This document shows, piece after piece, positions 7,737 to 15,538 of a stretch of DNA of 64,000 nucleotides; the first letter of the stretch is position 1, and each line of letters starts with the position of its first letter. The position numbers and the translations under genes are program-made. This DNA comes from a virus. The stretch spans positions 62,001-126,000 of the IMG/VR virus record IMGVR_UViG_3300032308_002092; one strand, 5' to 3'. The notes under the pieces were generated by a model. It was given only the letters and a program-made list of their open reading frames with translations. It was not told where the DNA came from and searched no databases.

Positions 7737-8003
7737 TCACCAATCCGATGGGTTAAAATCGTCTCCATCGCCGCCACCATCCCCATCACCATCACCGCCG
7801 TCTCCGTCACCGAAGCCGTTTCCAAACGGATTGCCGTGCCCGTAGCCACAGTCATCGAAGCCGCGATTGCCATGGCCACAACCGTCACCACTCATGCTTC
7901 CATAGTCGTGGCCATAGCCGCAGCCAATGCCGTCACCCCCTATGTTTCCATAGGCTCCATCACCATAGCCATCTATATCGAACTCTTCCGTTAATACTTC
8001 CAT
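7737..8003 (-). CDS. GDG-family protein, 88 aa
   Basis: FDIDGYGDGAYG near the N-terminus, then alternating Gly with Asp, Tyr, Cys or His, an Asp-Gly run (GDGDGGDGDGDGG) and the terminal NPSDW. Four Cys. Asp-Gly periodicity resembles acidic metal-binding loops, but no complete EF-hand or RTX nonapeptide is present. The TGGTGA at its end contributes the SD of the next gene. Confidence 0.8.
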   Translation of the reverse strand: MEVLTEEFDIDGYGDGAYGNIGGDGIGCGYGHDYGSMSGDGCGHGNRGFDDCGYGHGNPFGNGFGDGDGGDGDGDGGGDGDDFNPSDW

Positions 8004-8006
8004 TAC

Positions 8007-8231
8007 TCACCACTCTGATGGCGGTATTTCTTCATCGCCGATACCGAAGCCATCTCCGTCGAATAGTCCATATACATCGCTACCGCTACCGTCCCCACCA
8101 CCAATGACATCCCCATATCGCGCTCCGTACCCATCGCCGTCGCCACGGCCATGGCCTGTACCGCCGCCGCGTTTATTGGTGTAAGGGTCTGCGTAACCGT
8201 AACCAATGCCATCTATCTCCAACTTATCCAT
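8007..8231 (-). CDS. GDG-family protein, 74 aa
   Basis: N-terminus MDKLEIDGIGYGY, central GDGDGYGARYGD, C-terminus IPPSEW. No Cys. Only 3 nt separate it from the next family member, so translation is almost certainly coupled. Confidence 0.8.
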   Translation of the reverse strand: MDKLEIDGIGYGYADPYTNKRGGGTGHGRGDGDGYGARYGDVIGGGDGSGSDVYGLFDGDGFGIGDEEIPPSEW

Positions 8232-8237
8232 GTCACC

Positions 8238-8483
8238 TCACCAGTCCGATGGAGAGTAACCGTTGCCATCGCTATAACCATGCCCATCGCCGTCGCTTTC
8301 TCCGATATCGCCCCATCCTTCTCCGTCGCCGTTGCTATAACCGCATCCGTAGCCGTTGCCGTAACCTTCATCGTCAAAGGCGTCATACCATTCATGGTTG
8401 AGTTCTCCGTAACCGATGCCGTCGCCGTATGCGCCACTATCGCCATGGCCAAAACCGTCTATTGCCAACAGATATACTTCCAT
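8238..8483 (-). CDS. GDG-family protein, 81 aa
   Basis: LLAIDGFGHGDSGAYGDG near the N-terminus, GYGNGYGCGYSNGDGEGWGD in the centre, YSPSDW at the end. Six nucleotides separate its stop from the next ATG, spanned by GAGGTGA. Confidence 0.8.
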   Translation of the reverse strand: MEVYLLAIDGFGHGDSGAYGDGIGYGELNHEWYDAFDDEGYGNGYGCGYSNGDGEGWGDIGESDGDGHGYSDGNGYSPSDW

Positions 8484-8487
8484 CTAC

Positions 8488-8733
8488 TTACCGCTCCGAG
8501 GGGTTGGTATTGAAATGGAGGTTACTGGCTGCGCCTTGGTAGCCGTATTCTTTATCGTACCCTCCGCCATCTAGCGCATGCTTCCAGTACGCGTCATCGT
8601 GGTAAGGGTGGCCACAACCGTCGCCATTGGATGCGAGAATATATCCTTCACCGTCTCCTCTGTTGTCACCGTTGTGCCAGCCATCGACTCCATCACCGTA
8701 CCCATCTATTTTTATCTCGTCTATTGTGGTCAT
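8488..8733 (-). CDS. GDG-family protein, 81 aa
   Basis: IKIDGYGDGVDGWHNGDN start and NTNPSER end. The C-terminal half is less repetitive (YWKHALDGGGYDKEYGYQG), suggesting divergence after duplication. Confidence 0.8.
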   Translation of the reverse strand: MTTIDEIKIDGYGDGVDGWHNGDNRGDGEGYILASNGDGCGHPYHDDAYWKHALDGGGYDKEYGYQGAASNLHFNTNPSER

Positions 8734-8737
8734 CTGC

Positions 8738-8977
8738 TCACCGGTCTGAGGGGTTTAAGTGGGTGTGGTCTTCATCGTCTTCTATCCCCACACCATCGCA
8801 CCAACCTCCGTAGCTATCTCCATATCCCAAACTGTAGCCGGCATGAATCCGTATGCCGCAGCCGTGGCCGTCGCCATTAAAATCACCACCTTCTCTACAC
8901 GTGCCAAAGCCTTCGCCATTCAAGCGGTTATCTTCCGTACCCCAACCATTTATGTCTATCTTCTCTGCTACGATCAT
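8738..8977 (-). CDS. GDG-family protein, 79 aa
   Basis: EKIDINGWGTEDN start, FNGDGHGCGIRIHAGYSLGYGD in two blocks, LNPSDR end. Three Cys. CGGTGAG at its stop lies in SD position for the next gene. Confidence 0.8.
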   Translation of the reverse strand: MIVAEKIDINGWGTEDNRLNGEGFGTCREGGDFNGDGHGCGIRIHAGYSLGYGDSYGGWCDGVGIEDDEDHTHLNPSDR

Positions 8978-8980
8978 TGC

Positions 8981-9199
8981 TCACCAGTCCGACGGGTCGT
9001 TAAGGAAGTAGTCTATCTCGCCAGAAGGCTCCAAATGACCGCTGTCTTGGCTGCCATCTTTGTACATAAAGTAGTAACCGAAGCCATCTCCGTTGAATAG
9101 TCCGTATATATCGCCGTAGCCAACGCCGTCGCCCACTTCGATCGTAGAAGACCAGCCGTCACCATAGCCATCTATTTCTAGGGTGTGCGTAGTTACCAA
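8981..9199 (-). CDS. GDG-family protein, 72 aa, TTG start
   Basis: No ATG is available. The best start is the TTG at 9199, which overlaps the Trp and stop codons of the preceding family member. HTLEIDGYGDGW start, VYG/IYGLFNGDGFGYYF block also seen in the 8007 member, NDPSDW end. Confidence 0.7.
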   Translation of the reverse strand: MVTTHTLEIDGYGDGWSSTIEVGDGVGYGDIYGLFNGDGFGYYFMYKDGSQDSGHLEPSGEIDYFLNDPSDW

Positions 9200-9462
9200 T
9201 CTGAGGGGTATCCTTCTGTTGAGCAGTAGCCTGTTATCTTTATAGGTGAACCGCTCCCGTCTCCAGTATGACTACCCCAACCATTAGAATAATCGTGGCC
9301 GCCACCATCGCCGTCGTCGTCTGTGTCAAAGTTAGTTGAGAACTGACCATAGTAGTGGCAGTACCCTTGTCCGTTGCCATTTTCAAACAACTTGTATCCG
9401 ATAAAGGATGCTGCGTCCTCTGATCCAATGCCAGTTATGGTTAGCGGTTCTGCCAACTCCAT
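9193..9462 (-). CDS. GDG-family protein, 89 aa
   Basis: The first of the eight-gene run. LTITGIGSED replaces the usual IDG start, followed by ENGNGQGYCHYYG, DDDGDGGGHDYSNGWG and EGYPSDW. AGGAAG lies before the ATG. Confidence 0.75.
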   Translation of the reverse strand: MELAEPLTITGIGSEDAASFIGYKLFENGNGQGYCHYYGQFSTNFDTDDDGDGGGHDYSNGWGSHTGDGSGSPIKITGYCSTEGYPSDW

Positions 9463-9855
9463 CTACTCAGCTTCCTGGTCCTTGGGTTGAGACTTCTTGG
9501 CGTGCTTGTTGCAAGTGTGTCTGATCCAGTAGCCTTCGTCTGGACCCACGTCCTCGCCAGTGCCGCACACTGAACATATGTTTCCAGTGATGATCTCGTA
9601 GGTGTCGGTTATACTGGTTATAACTTTGTCTACGTTGTCGCCATAGTCGTGCGTGTAGTAACACCGCAGTGTTCCAAACTTCTCTTTGATCTGAGAGAAC
9701 CTGATCCTGGGGAATAGCGAGACTAGTGTACCCACGTAGTTCTCGATTACTTGGTCCCAACCCTCAGGGGTCTCGATTGTCCTACCGCGTAGGTATTGAG
9801 AGAACTGCTCTGGGTACTTGTCGAATAGTTTTTTAGTAATGTCTTGGCTGCTCAT
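9463..9855 (-). CDS. Phage hypothetical protein with KEKFGTLR motif and zinc-ribbon-like C-terminus
   Basis: 130 aa from ATG 9855, chosen for GAGG 5 nt upstream. IRFSQIKEKFGTLRCYY is a block common to a widespread family of unknown phage proteins; CSVCG plus a later CNKH suggest a metal site. No function can be assigned. It lies directly upstream of the GDG cluster. Confidence 0.7.
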   Translation of the reverse strand: MSSQDITKKLFDKYPEQFSQYLRGRTIETPEGWDQVIENYVGTLVSLFPRIRFSQIKEKFGTLRCYYTHDYGDNVDKVITSITDTYEIITGNICSVCGTGEDVGPDEGYWIRHTCNKHAKKSQPKDQEAE

Positions 9856-9862
9856 TTTATCC

Positions 9863-10108
9863 TCACTCATACTCGTTGTGGAAACGGACTTCTTTGAGAA
9901 GAGGTCCCTGACCAAAGGCGTGGCCAAACTCGTCCACCTTGGTCACATTGATCGAGTCTGTATCCATGTGTTGCCAAACGACTACGTAAGCATGGAACGA
10001 CTCTGTCTGCGTAGGGTCTTGGAACAAGCCCAGGACCTTGTGCTTGCCATCAATCAGATAAGTCTTGCTTGCGTCGATTCTCTGTGATCTCTTTGATGAT
10101 GCGTACAT
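9863..10108 (-). CDS. Hypothetical protein, 81 aa
   Basis: ATG 10108 has a perfect AAGGAG, which lies inside the upstream gene; the two genes overlap by 59 nt in different frames. The product contains YLIDGKHKVLGLFQDP and a VVVWQHM strand, a likely small beta fold. No family recognised. Confidence 0.6.
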   Translation of the reverse strand: MYASSKRSQRIDASKTYLIDGKHKVLGLFQDPTQTESFHAYVVVWQHMDTDSINVTKVDEFGHAFGQGPLLKEVRFHNEYE

Positions 10109-10277
10109 TCTCTCTCCTTTTCTCGTCTTCGTTGATTATCTCTAACACTCTTTTGTTGTACTCTTCGGCCATAGACCTTATCTTTCGTATCCTATTTATA
10201 AGGTCTTCAGCTTCCTTATCCAAGGGAGATTTCCCTTTTGACTCTCGGTATGCCCTTAGGTCTATTACTTTAGTCAC
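10050..10277 (-). CDS. Helical charged protein, 75 aa
   Basis: Nearly continuous Lys/Arg/Glu helix (residues 18-70), probably coiled coil. Overlaps the lipoprotein gene by 4 nt upstream and the next gene by 59 nt downstream. Confidence 0.6.
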   Translation of the reverse strand: MTKVIDLRAYRESKGKSPLDKEAEDLINRIRKIRSMAEEYNKRVLEIINEDEKRRENVRIIKEITENRRKQDLSD

Positions 10278-10939
10278 TTGCTTTCTTCTTTATCGATCTC
10301 TATGTTGGTCTTCTCTTTTAGGAATAGCCACTTAGAGATGTAGCTACTAGTTTCGACCGTGGATAGGTTGCGCAGCTCTTGGAGTTGCTTGATCTGGTTG
10401 CTACTTGCACCGGCGTTGTAGGCTACCAGAGCAAGGCTGGTTTGGCCATTGAAGATCTCGAGTAGGTGTCTGAATCTACAAGCGCCGATCAACAGGTTAA
10501 TCTCAGCTATATCGAGATCGCTTGGGTCTAGCTTTTCGATGCCGCAAGCTTTAGCGAACTCAGGGGCATACTGAGGCATGAGTTGTGTCAACCCGGTAGC
10601 ACCTACGTGTGACTTGGCTTTAGAGTCGAACTTAGACTCGATAGCGATAAGCGTCACGAACTGCTTCCTTGCTTCTTGGTTGTCGAAGATCTCCATAGCC
10701 ACAGATACGATCTGCCTAGCGATCACTTGCCGCCTAACGTCAGTCATCTGCGCGTTGACTATCTTCATCTGCATTAGAACGTAGTTGCCCAACTCCACAG
10801 AGTTAGCTTCTGCGCCAGGCTGTGGTGAAGCCTGAGGTTCATTTATTTCAACGACACCTTGCACTTTGTTGTTTGAGCAAGCCGTGCTCAAAAGTACTGC
10901 GGCTACAAACATGCCGACTTTAGATCTATAGTTCTTCAT
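10274..10939 (-). CDS. Lipoprotein lytic transglycosylase (SLT family)
   Basis: 221 aa from ATG 10939 (AGGAGA upstream); an upstream ATG at 10960 has no SD. A signal peptide ends in LSTAC, a lipobox. The catalytic region reads IAIESKFDSKAKSHVGATGLTQLMP (Glu of the ES motif, GLTQLMP) and then ALVAYNAG, as in family 1 transglycosylases. It would cut glycan strands from the periplasmic face of a membrane. Virion transglycosylases usually lack a lipobox, so envelope remodelling of the infected cell or lysis are the better guesses. Confidence 0.85.
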   Translation of the reverse strand: MKNYRSKVGMFVAAVLLSTACSNNKVQGVVEINEPQASPQPGAEANSVELGNYVLMQMKIVNAQMTDVRRQVIARQIVSVAMEIFDNQEARKQFVTLIAIESKFDSKAKSHVGATGLTQLMPQYAPEFAKACGIEKLDPSDLDIAEINLLIGACRFRHLLEIFNGQTSLALVAYNAGASSNQIKQLQELRNLSTVETSSYISKWLFLKEKTNIEIDKEESK

Positions 10940-10960
10940 ATACTCTCCTAGTAGTAACAT

Positions 10961-11455
10961 CTACTGTTTATTATCGGATCGGGATTTCCCGCCTAGATGT
11001 AGTAGCTGCCTTTCAATCATGTTTGTTTCCATCTTTTTATGGTCTAACGATAGGTTTCTAAGGTTGCGAATATCCACATACAAGATCTGCTTCTCGCCTA
11101 CGTTTGAGGGGTGTCCATACTTTATATGGACCGCTAAGTAAGTCTTTGTGCGTGGTATTTTTGTTATGAAGTTCATCTGGCCTATGGTTAAAGACCTGGT
11201 TCTGCGCTTGCCCTTTTTAGCCTTATCTATTTGATTAGATAGGTATTTAGTGAAACCACGATGCATTTCACATAACCACTCTTCAATCTTCACTGGGTCT
11301 TTGTGAAGAGATAGCGACAGCATGTCAAAAACAAAGTCTCGCATAACTACGTCTGTTGGTATTTCCTTGATGTCGTACTCTTTTAACCCAATGCTTACGT
11401 ACGAGAAACCCATGAACCTATGGATAGATTTTTCTATGTAGTTTGAGTTACTCAT
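10961..11455 (-). CDS. Hypothetical protein, 164 aa
   Basis: Basic, soluble, with a KAKKGKRRTRS stretch near residue 80. Lies between the MoxR-like ATPase gene and the lipoprotein gene. No motif recognised. Confidence 0.6.
   Translation of the reverse strand: MSNSNYIEKSIHRFMGFSYVSIGLKEYDIKEIPTDVVMRDFVFDMLSLSLHKDPVKIEEWLCEMHRGFTKYLSNQIDKAKKGKRRTRSLTIGQMNFITKIPRTKTYLAVHIKYGHPSNVGEKQILYVDIRNLRNLSLDHKKMETNMIERQLLHLGGKSRSDNKQ
10966..10985 (-). promoter_or_regulatory. Promoter-like ATCCCGA-GATAAT element
   Basis: Reads ATCCCGATCCGATAATAAAC on the minus strand, 27-46 nt before the ATG at 10939. It overlaps the 3' end of the upstream gene. Confidence 0.4.
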
Positions 11456-11471
11456 AGCTACACTCGCTTAG

Positions 11472-12596
11472 TTACTTGGCCTTGTTGAGCTTGATGTTAG
11501 CTTTCAGAACTTCTACGAGCTGAGGGTGCTTGGCTGCGAGGTCTTTGAAGAAGGTAGCTACGTTAGTTCCCTTACCGCTTTGGCCGCAGCTTCGAAGTAG
11601 GTCGATCGCCAAATCGCTTGGGATGATGCTGGCTACTTCGACCATCAAGTCTTCGCTGATCTCATTCTCTTTAGGCTCGCGTCCACCGTAGTTCTTGGAG
11701 ATAGACTCAATGGTTACTGAGATGTAGTCGCCCTTGTAGTTACTTGGGTTGCTCTGCTCTTTCAGCTTCTTGAGCGAAGCGGATTTGCTAGTGAGCAGAT
11801 CTTGCGCTGTAACTGGAGCTTCAGTGTGAACATACTTCCAGAACTCGCTGCCAATGCCTTTACCCAAGATGCTGATGCACAGCTGTCGGTGCATGGTTCT
11901 ATCTTCTAGACCACCCGACTTGTGAGCTGCGTTCAGCCTACTCCATGTACGAGGAGAGATGTATACTGAGTCCTTGCCCAAGGAGCTAGGCTCTTTGTAG
12001 ATCCAAGCGCCAGACTTCACGAAGTTTTGGATATGGTCGCAGAACTTGTTTGTCTCCATGAAATCAACGAAGCCGTTGTGATCATAGTCGATATCGAAGT
12101 GAACGAATCTGTCTTTAAGCGCTGTGTCTGCGGAGTTCGTATCGTACTCTGAGGACTCTGGGTTGTTAGATGTAGCGATTACCCAACCACTCGGTAGCTT
12201 ATAGTTAGGGCCGACGCCTCGACTAGCGTCAGTGAGCTGCATCAAGCAGTTCATTACCGCAGACGTAGATCTGAGCGACTCGTCGAGAAAGATGAGTCCC
12301 TCTGAGTCTTTACCTCGTGGCCAGAACTCCGGAACATAGTGCGTCGTGACCTTACTACCATCTTCCAGTCTTTCCTGTTGCGGTAAGCCGATGAAGTCAG
12401 GTGCTTCCAAGAACGCACAGCGAAGCATCAAGAAACCGAAGTCAGGGTTTCGCTTTCTTTGCTTCTCAACCCACTGCATGACCTGCTCAGTCTTGGAAAG
12501 ACCGGCATGGCCAATGAAGGATGGGTTCAAGGTGTATCCTTGCTTGCGGGCATTGAGGGCTAGATCGAGAACATCTGAAATTTTACTAGGTTTCAT
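11472..12596 (-). CDS. MoxR-like AAA+ ATPase with altered Walker A
   Basis: 374 aa. GHAGLSKTEQV (residues ~30-40) is in Walker A position but has Ser where GxxxxGKT has Gly. GLIFLDES is Walker B, and ATSNNPE with LKDRFVHFDI are the sensor/arginine-finger region typical of MoxR proteins. It likely works with the DUF2201-type VWA protein at 3680-5086 as a chaperone- or remodelling-type pair. The altered P-loop may lower ATP affinity. Confidence 0.75.
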   Translation of the reverse strand: MKPSKISDVLDLALNARKQGYTLNPSFIGHAGLSKTEQVMQWVEKQRKRNPDFGFLMLRCAFLEAPDFIGLPQQERLEDGSKVTTHYVPEFWPRGKDSEGLIFLDESLRSTSAVMNCLMQLTDASRGVGPNYKLPSGWVIATSNNPESSEYDTNSADTALKDRFVHFDIDYDHNGFVDFMETNKFCDHIQNFVKSGAWIYKEPSSLGKDSVYISPRTWSRLNAAHKSGGLEDRTMHRQLCISILGKGIGSEFWKYVHTEAPVTAQDLLTSKSASLKKLKEQSNPSNYKGDYISVTIESISKNYGGREPKENEISEDLMVEVASIIPSDLAIDLLRSCGQSGKGTNVATFFKDLAAKHPQLVEVLKANIKLNKAK

Positions 12597-12620
12597 TTAA
12601 ACTCCTATTGTTGTTATGGT

Positions 12621-12638
12621 CGATATTATTTCGGGATC
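12621..12638 (-). promoter_or_regulatory. Promoter-like ATCCCGA-TAATAT element
   Basis: GATCCCGAAATAATATCG on the minus strand, 25-42 nt before the ATG at 12596. Confidence 0.4.
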
Positions 12639-12915
12639 ACATGAACTCTATGGAACTCTCGGGGTAACCTGGATCTGCGTCCATAGTTATTTTGTTTGCC
12701 ATGTCCATGGCCATATCTGCACTTTGTTTTGCAACATCTGCTTCTTTTTCATGACCTTGTTCTCTCATAATCTTTTCCGTAAGTTTGTACATCCTGTAGG
12801 CGTACTGCAAACTAGTTATGAGCGCTATGACTTCGTTATCGGTTAGGTTTAACGAGATGTATCCCTTGCTAAACTCATCATCATTAAAAAGTGAAGGCCT
12901 ACCTTTTTCGTCCAT
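12637..12915 (-). CDS. Hypothetical protein, 92 aa
   Basis: GTGGAGGAATC precedes the ATG (clear SD). Helical, Met/Ala-rich C-terminal half. Unknown. Confidence 0.6.
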   Translation of the reverse strand: MDEKGRPSLFNDDEFSKGYISLNLTDNEVIALITSLQYAYRMYKLTEKIMREQGHEKEADVAKQSADMAMDMANKITMDADPGYPESSIEFM

Positions 12916-12932
12916 GATTCCTCCACGGTTGC

Positions 12933-13169
12933 TTAATCTTCTTTTACCATCGTCTTCAGGAAATCAGGTAGTGCTGATACGTCTAGTTTTTTCTTACTTT
13001 TGGTTTTCTTAGGCTTGAACTCAGAGAAGAAGTGGGCACCCTCGTCTAGATCCATAAGTGAGACCTGCTTAGTCATGTAAGATATTTTCTGCTTAAAGTC
13101 GGGCTTAATAGCCTCTAGTTTCTCTACCTTACCGCCTCTGGCCAGGTATTGCTCTATGGTCTCTTTCAT
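12933..13169 (-). CDS. Small protein with YLARGGKV motif, 78 aa
   Basis: ATG 13169 is preferred (AAGGA 8 nt upstream) over 13178. The N-terminal TIEQYLARGGKV is a motif of many short phage proteins. The C-terminus (LDVSALPDFLKTMV) resembles the C-terminal SALPEHL block of the paralogs at 33313, 42126 and 45512. Function unknown. Confidence 0.65.
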   Translation of the reverse strand: MKETIEQYLARGGKVEKLEAIKPDFKQKISYMTKQVSLMDLDEGAHFFSEFKPKKTKSKKKLDVSALPDFLKTMVKED

Positions 13170-13238
13170 TCGTTCCATCCTTGTCTGTTGGGTATAAGAA
13201 CCTTGTCATCGTTCATCAGAAATAAGATCGGAGATTAT

Positions 13239-14015
13239 ATGGCAGCTGATAAGTCAGAATCACTAGAAGTGGTAAACTCTGGAATAGATTGGCAACTTAG
13301 GCGCATATACTGGGGGTCGTTAGACAAATCAGACTCCGAAGATAAAAGTGAGTTCTGCTGGGCTACAGTAGAGCACATGGTTAGAGCCATGCACAAGATG
13401 TATCAGATCAACAACAAGCCTATCGAGCTCCACTTCAACTCACCCGGTGGCGATGTCTATGATATGCTTAGGCTTATGGATGAGATTGAATCCGCTCCCT
13501 GTCAGATAAGGTTCATAGGATCGGGGATCATCGCTTCGGCCGCTACGTGGATCATGTGCGTAAGCGACCACAGATCACTGCACAAGAACACCGTAGTTAT
13601 GCTACACGACGGCCACGAAGGCTTCATCGGTAGCCATACCGACACGCAGATCGCCGCTAGCCACAACCGCCAACTGCAAGACCGACTGTATGAAGTTTTT
13701 GCAGCCAACTCTAGGATGCCTACCGTGTTCTGGCAAGACCTCATGCAGCGCGATTTATACCTTAGAGCAGACGAAGCCAAGATGCTAGGGCTGTGCGACG
13801 AAGTCATTGAGCCACGTAAGCGTGGTGGTGTTCGCAAATCCAGACAAGCGATCCTATCTAACCACCCTGATCCTTCTGAGTTGCAGAAGCTCACCAAAGA
13901 GCTGTATAAGCGCATTGATCGCAGGAAGCCATCTAAGTTGGATATCTCGTACAAGCAAGAAGAAGTGGAAGAAGCTCTGGTTGAGACCCACGTCGATGCG
14001 CCCGTAGAAGGCTGA
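13239..14015 (+). CDS. ClpP-like serine protease
   Basis: 258 aa from ATG 13239 (GGAGA upstream); an upstream frame start at 13149 lacks support. FNSPGGDVYDMLRLMDEI and GSGIIASAATWIM (nucleophile Ser) match the ClpP fold. VVMLHDGHEG supplies the His, and RDLYLRADEAKMLGLCDEVI is the Asp/terminal block. It is flanked by convergent minus-strand genes, so it has its own transcript. It may act as a prohead protease or as a general ClpP partner; no AAA partner with a ClpP-binding loop was identified. Confidence 0.8.
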   Translation: MAADKSESLEVVNSGIDWQLRRIYWGSLDKSDSEDKSEFCWATVEHMVRAMHKMYQINNKPIELHFNSPGGDVYDMLRLMDEIESAPCQIRFIGSGIIASAATWIMCVSDHRSLHKNTVVMLHDGHEGFIGSHTDTQIAASHNRQLQDRLYEVFAANSRMPTVFWQDLMQRDLYLRADEAKMLGLCDEVIEPRKRGGVRKSRQAILSNHPDPSELQKLTKELYKRIDRRKPSKLDISYKQEEVEEALVETHVDAPVEG

Positions 14016-14022
14016 TCAGCCT
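14009..14022. terminator. Bidirectional 14-bp palindrome at convergent gene ends
   Basis: AGGCTGATCAGCCT is a perfect palindrome containing the stop codon of the ClpP-like gene and touching the stop of the minus-strand gene at 14021. It is followed by a T-rich stretch on the plus side. Placement suits a shared terminator. Confidence 0.45.
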
Positions 14023-14197
14023 ATTTCTTGGTTTCTTTATTGATGTGGTGTAAGGTTTTAGCCTTTTCTTCGTTCCATTGCGTAGTGAACATCGTACGCT
14101 CGATCTCAACTATCCTGGCTGTTAGACCGTCTATCTTCTTTTGCAGATCTTCTACAGTTGGTTTTTTAACCTTACTAGCCTTAGTTTTATCAGTCAT
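14021..14197 (-). CDS. Small coiled-coil protein, 58 aa
   Basis: ATG 14197 is preferred because it overlaps the upstream stop (ATGACTGA). Lys-rich N-terminus, then VEDLQKKIDGLTARIVEIERT, a short coiled coil. Unknown. Confidence 0.5.
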   Translation of the reverse strand: MTDKTKASKVKKPTVEDLQKKIDGLTARIVEIERTMFTTQWNEEKAKTLHHINKETKK

Positions 14198-15164
14198 CGA
14201 AGCCGACTTTGCTTGGCTTAGTGAAGTTGTTTTTAACTTTCTTGTTGTGCTCGACAATATCTTTGACAATCTTTGCGACTGATTCGTCCTTGATTCTATG
14301 TCTGATTACGATTTCAGTTATGTGGGCTGCTGATAGGAAGTTCGCATTGCTGTCCAGTATAGCTTTCTTCTCTTCATCTGAGGCTTCTCTCTTGGCCACG
14401 AATTCAAATAGTCTAAGTCTTTCTTCTGCTTTGGGTGGTTGAAGTTCTAGCATGAGGTCGAAGCGACCAGGTCTGTCACTTAGGCTTGCCAACAGCCTTT
14501 CTGGGGTGTTGGTTGTGGCGACTATGAACGTAGGTAGCTTGAAGGTGTCGCCCATGCCATCGAGTAGGTTCAGCAACCCCGCGTCGACTGACCTAGCTCC
14601 TTCAGAGTCAGTGTTTCCGCCACCGATGTCTTCCATCACGAAGATAAGCCTAGTAGCAGACGCTGAATACTTAGAGTCTGTAGCAAGGAACTCCTGCATA
14701 TCATCTGCGTCTATCTTAGATGTAGGCCATATGATCACCACAGTGCCCTTGTCTTCTTCCACGGCTTGCTCACAGAACATGGAGATAGTTGCGGTCTTGC
14801 CATATCCAGGAGCGGAGTAAAGTAGCACACCTCTTTTGGGCTTTATGTTAAGTTCTTCGTACACAGCTAACTTAGAGAAGAAGCTGTTCGCCTCCTTCAG
14901 GATAGAGCTCGTGTTGACCAGATCTACCAGAAGTCGCTTACTGATGAGGTCGATCTGAGACAGCTCTACCTTGCCGCCTTTGTTAACGGCTTGCCAAATG
15001 CCTGGTTTTATCGAGTACTTTGGCGCTGCGCTCTTCTTTTGGTACTTGAATTGCCATAGTTTATCTTGGTATTGTAGCGCTAGGTCTGATTCACCTATAG
15101 CGTCGCCTTCACTTAGGGAATTGAGGTCTACTACTCTATGGACCTTAAATGCCTTTTTTCTCAT
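14190..15164 (-). CDS. AAA+ ATPase of the FtsH/Cdc48 (classic AAA) type
   Basis: 324 aa. Walker A is SAPGYGKTA (~residue 118), Walker B RLIFVMEDIGG, sensor 1 IVATTN, and the arginine-finger region LSDRPGRFD followed by the small lid domain. The N-terminal 100 residues are unrelated to known adaptor domains. It probably unfolds or remodels protein complexes during infection. 4-nt overlap with the upstream gene; GGAAAAAGGTG lies before the ATG. Confidence 0.85.
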   Translation of the reverse strand: MRKKAFKVHRVVDLNSLSEGDAIGESDLALQYQDKLWQFKYQKKSAAPKYSIKPGIWQAVNKGGKVELSQIDLISKRLLVDLVNTSSILKEANSFFSKLAVYEELNIKPKRGVLLYSAPGYGKTATISMFCEQAVEEDKGTVVIIWPTSKIDADDMQEFLATDSKYSASATRLIFVMEDIGGGNTDSEGARSVDAGLLNLLDGMGDTFKLPTFIVATTNTPERLLASLSDRPGRFDLMLELQPPKAEERLRLFEFVAKREASDEEKKAILDSNANFLSAAHITEIVIRHRIKDESVAKIVKDIVEHNKKVKNNFTKPSKVGFDD

Positions 15165-15538
15165 CTGTAATCACCTTTTTCCCTATTTATGTGCTTAGTT
15201 TTAGACTTAGCCCTGTATATGTATTTGTTTGTTTGATCTCTCTTGTCGTCGTGTCTAATCACTTCCCAGCCTTCTCCATCGCTGCTGAATATATGGAGGC
15301 TGTCTGAGTCTGGCTTTGTGATGGCTATCGAAGATCTGCTTAAGACGGTGTCGTTTACGTTTAGCTCGCCGACTGGTTCGAAGCCGAGATCGAAGCCGAA
15401 GCTGTTGGTGAGCTTACGGTCGCCGTTCTCTAGGGTGTGCGCATGGTTCGGCTTATCATCGCTGTGTCTAGAGCGAACATTGACTCTGATGAATCTATTG
15501 TTTCCTTTTTGCTTCACCCTTATCCAATTATTCGACAT
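15161..15538 (-). CDS. Hypothetical protein, 125 aa
   Basis: ATG 15538 has GGGAG 7 nt upstream; an in-frame TTG at 15544 is less likely. Basic N-terminus (NRFIRVNVRSR) and a C-terminal KSKTKHINREKG; mid-region beta-rich. Overlaps both neighbours. Confidence 0.6.
   Translation of the reverse strand: MSNNWIRVKQKGNNRFIRVNVRSRHSDDKPNHAHTLENGDRKLTNSFGFDLGFEPVGELNVNDTVLSRSSIAITKPDSDSLHIFSSDGEGWEVIRHDDKRDQTNKYIYRAKSKTKHINREKGDYR

Noticed and set aside
7563-9100. Long plus-strand open frames opposite the GDG cluster (for example 7563-7994, 8151-8513, 8759-9100)
   Set aside because: They are antisense shadows of Gly/Asp-rich codons, encode Ala/Val/Ile-rich low complexity and have no SDs.
7737-9199. 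CRISPR-like or tandem DNA repeat array
   Set aside because: Repeats have no fixed unit and keep reading frame; they encode the GDG proteins.
7399-9462. RTX calcium-binding toxin repeats
   Set aside because: No GGxGxDxUx nonapeptides; the alternation is Asp-Gly/Tyr-Gly with different spacing.
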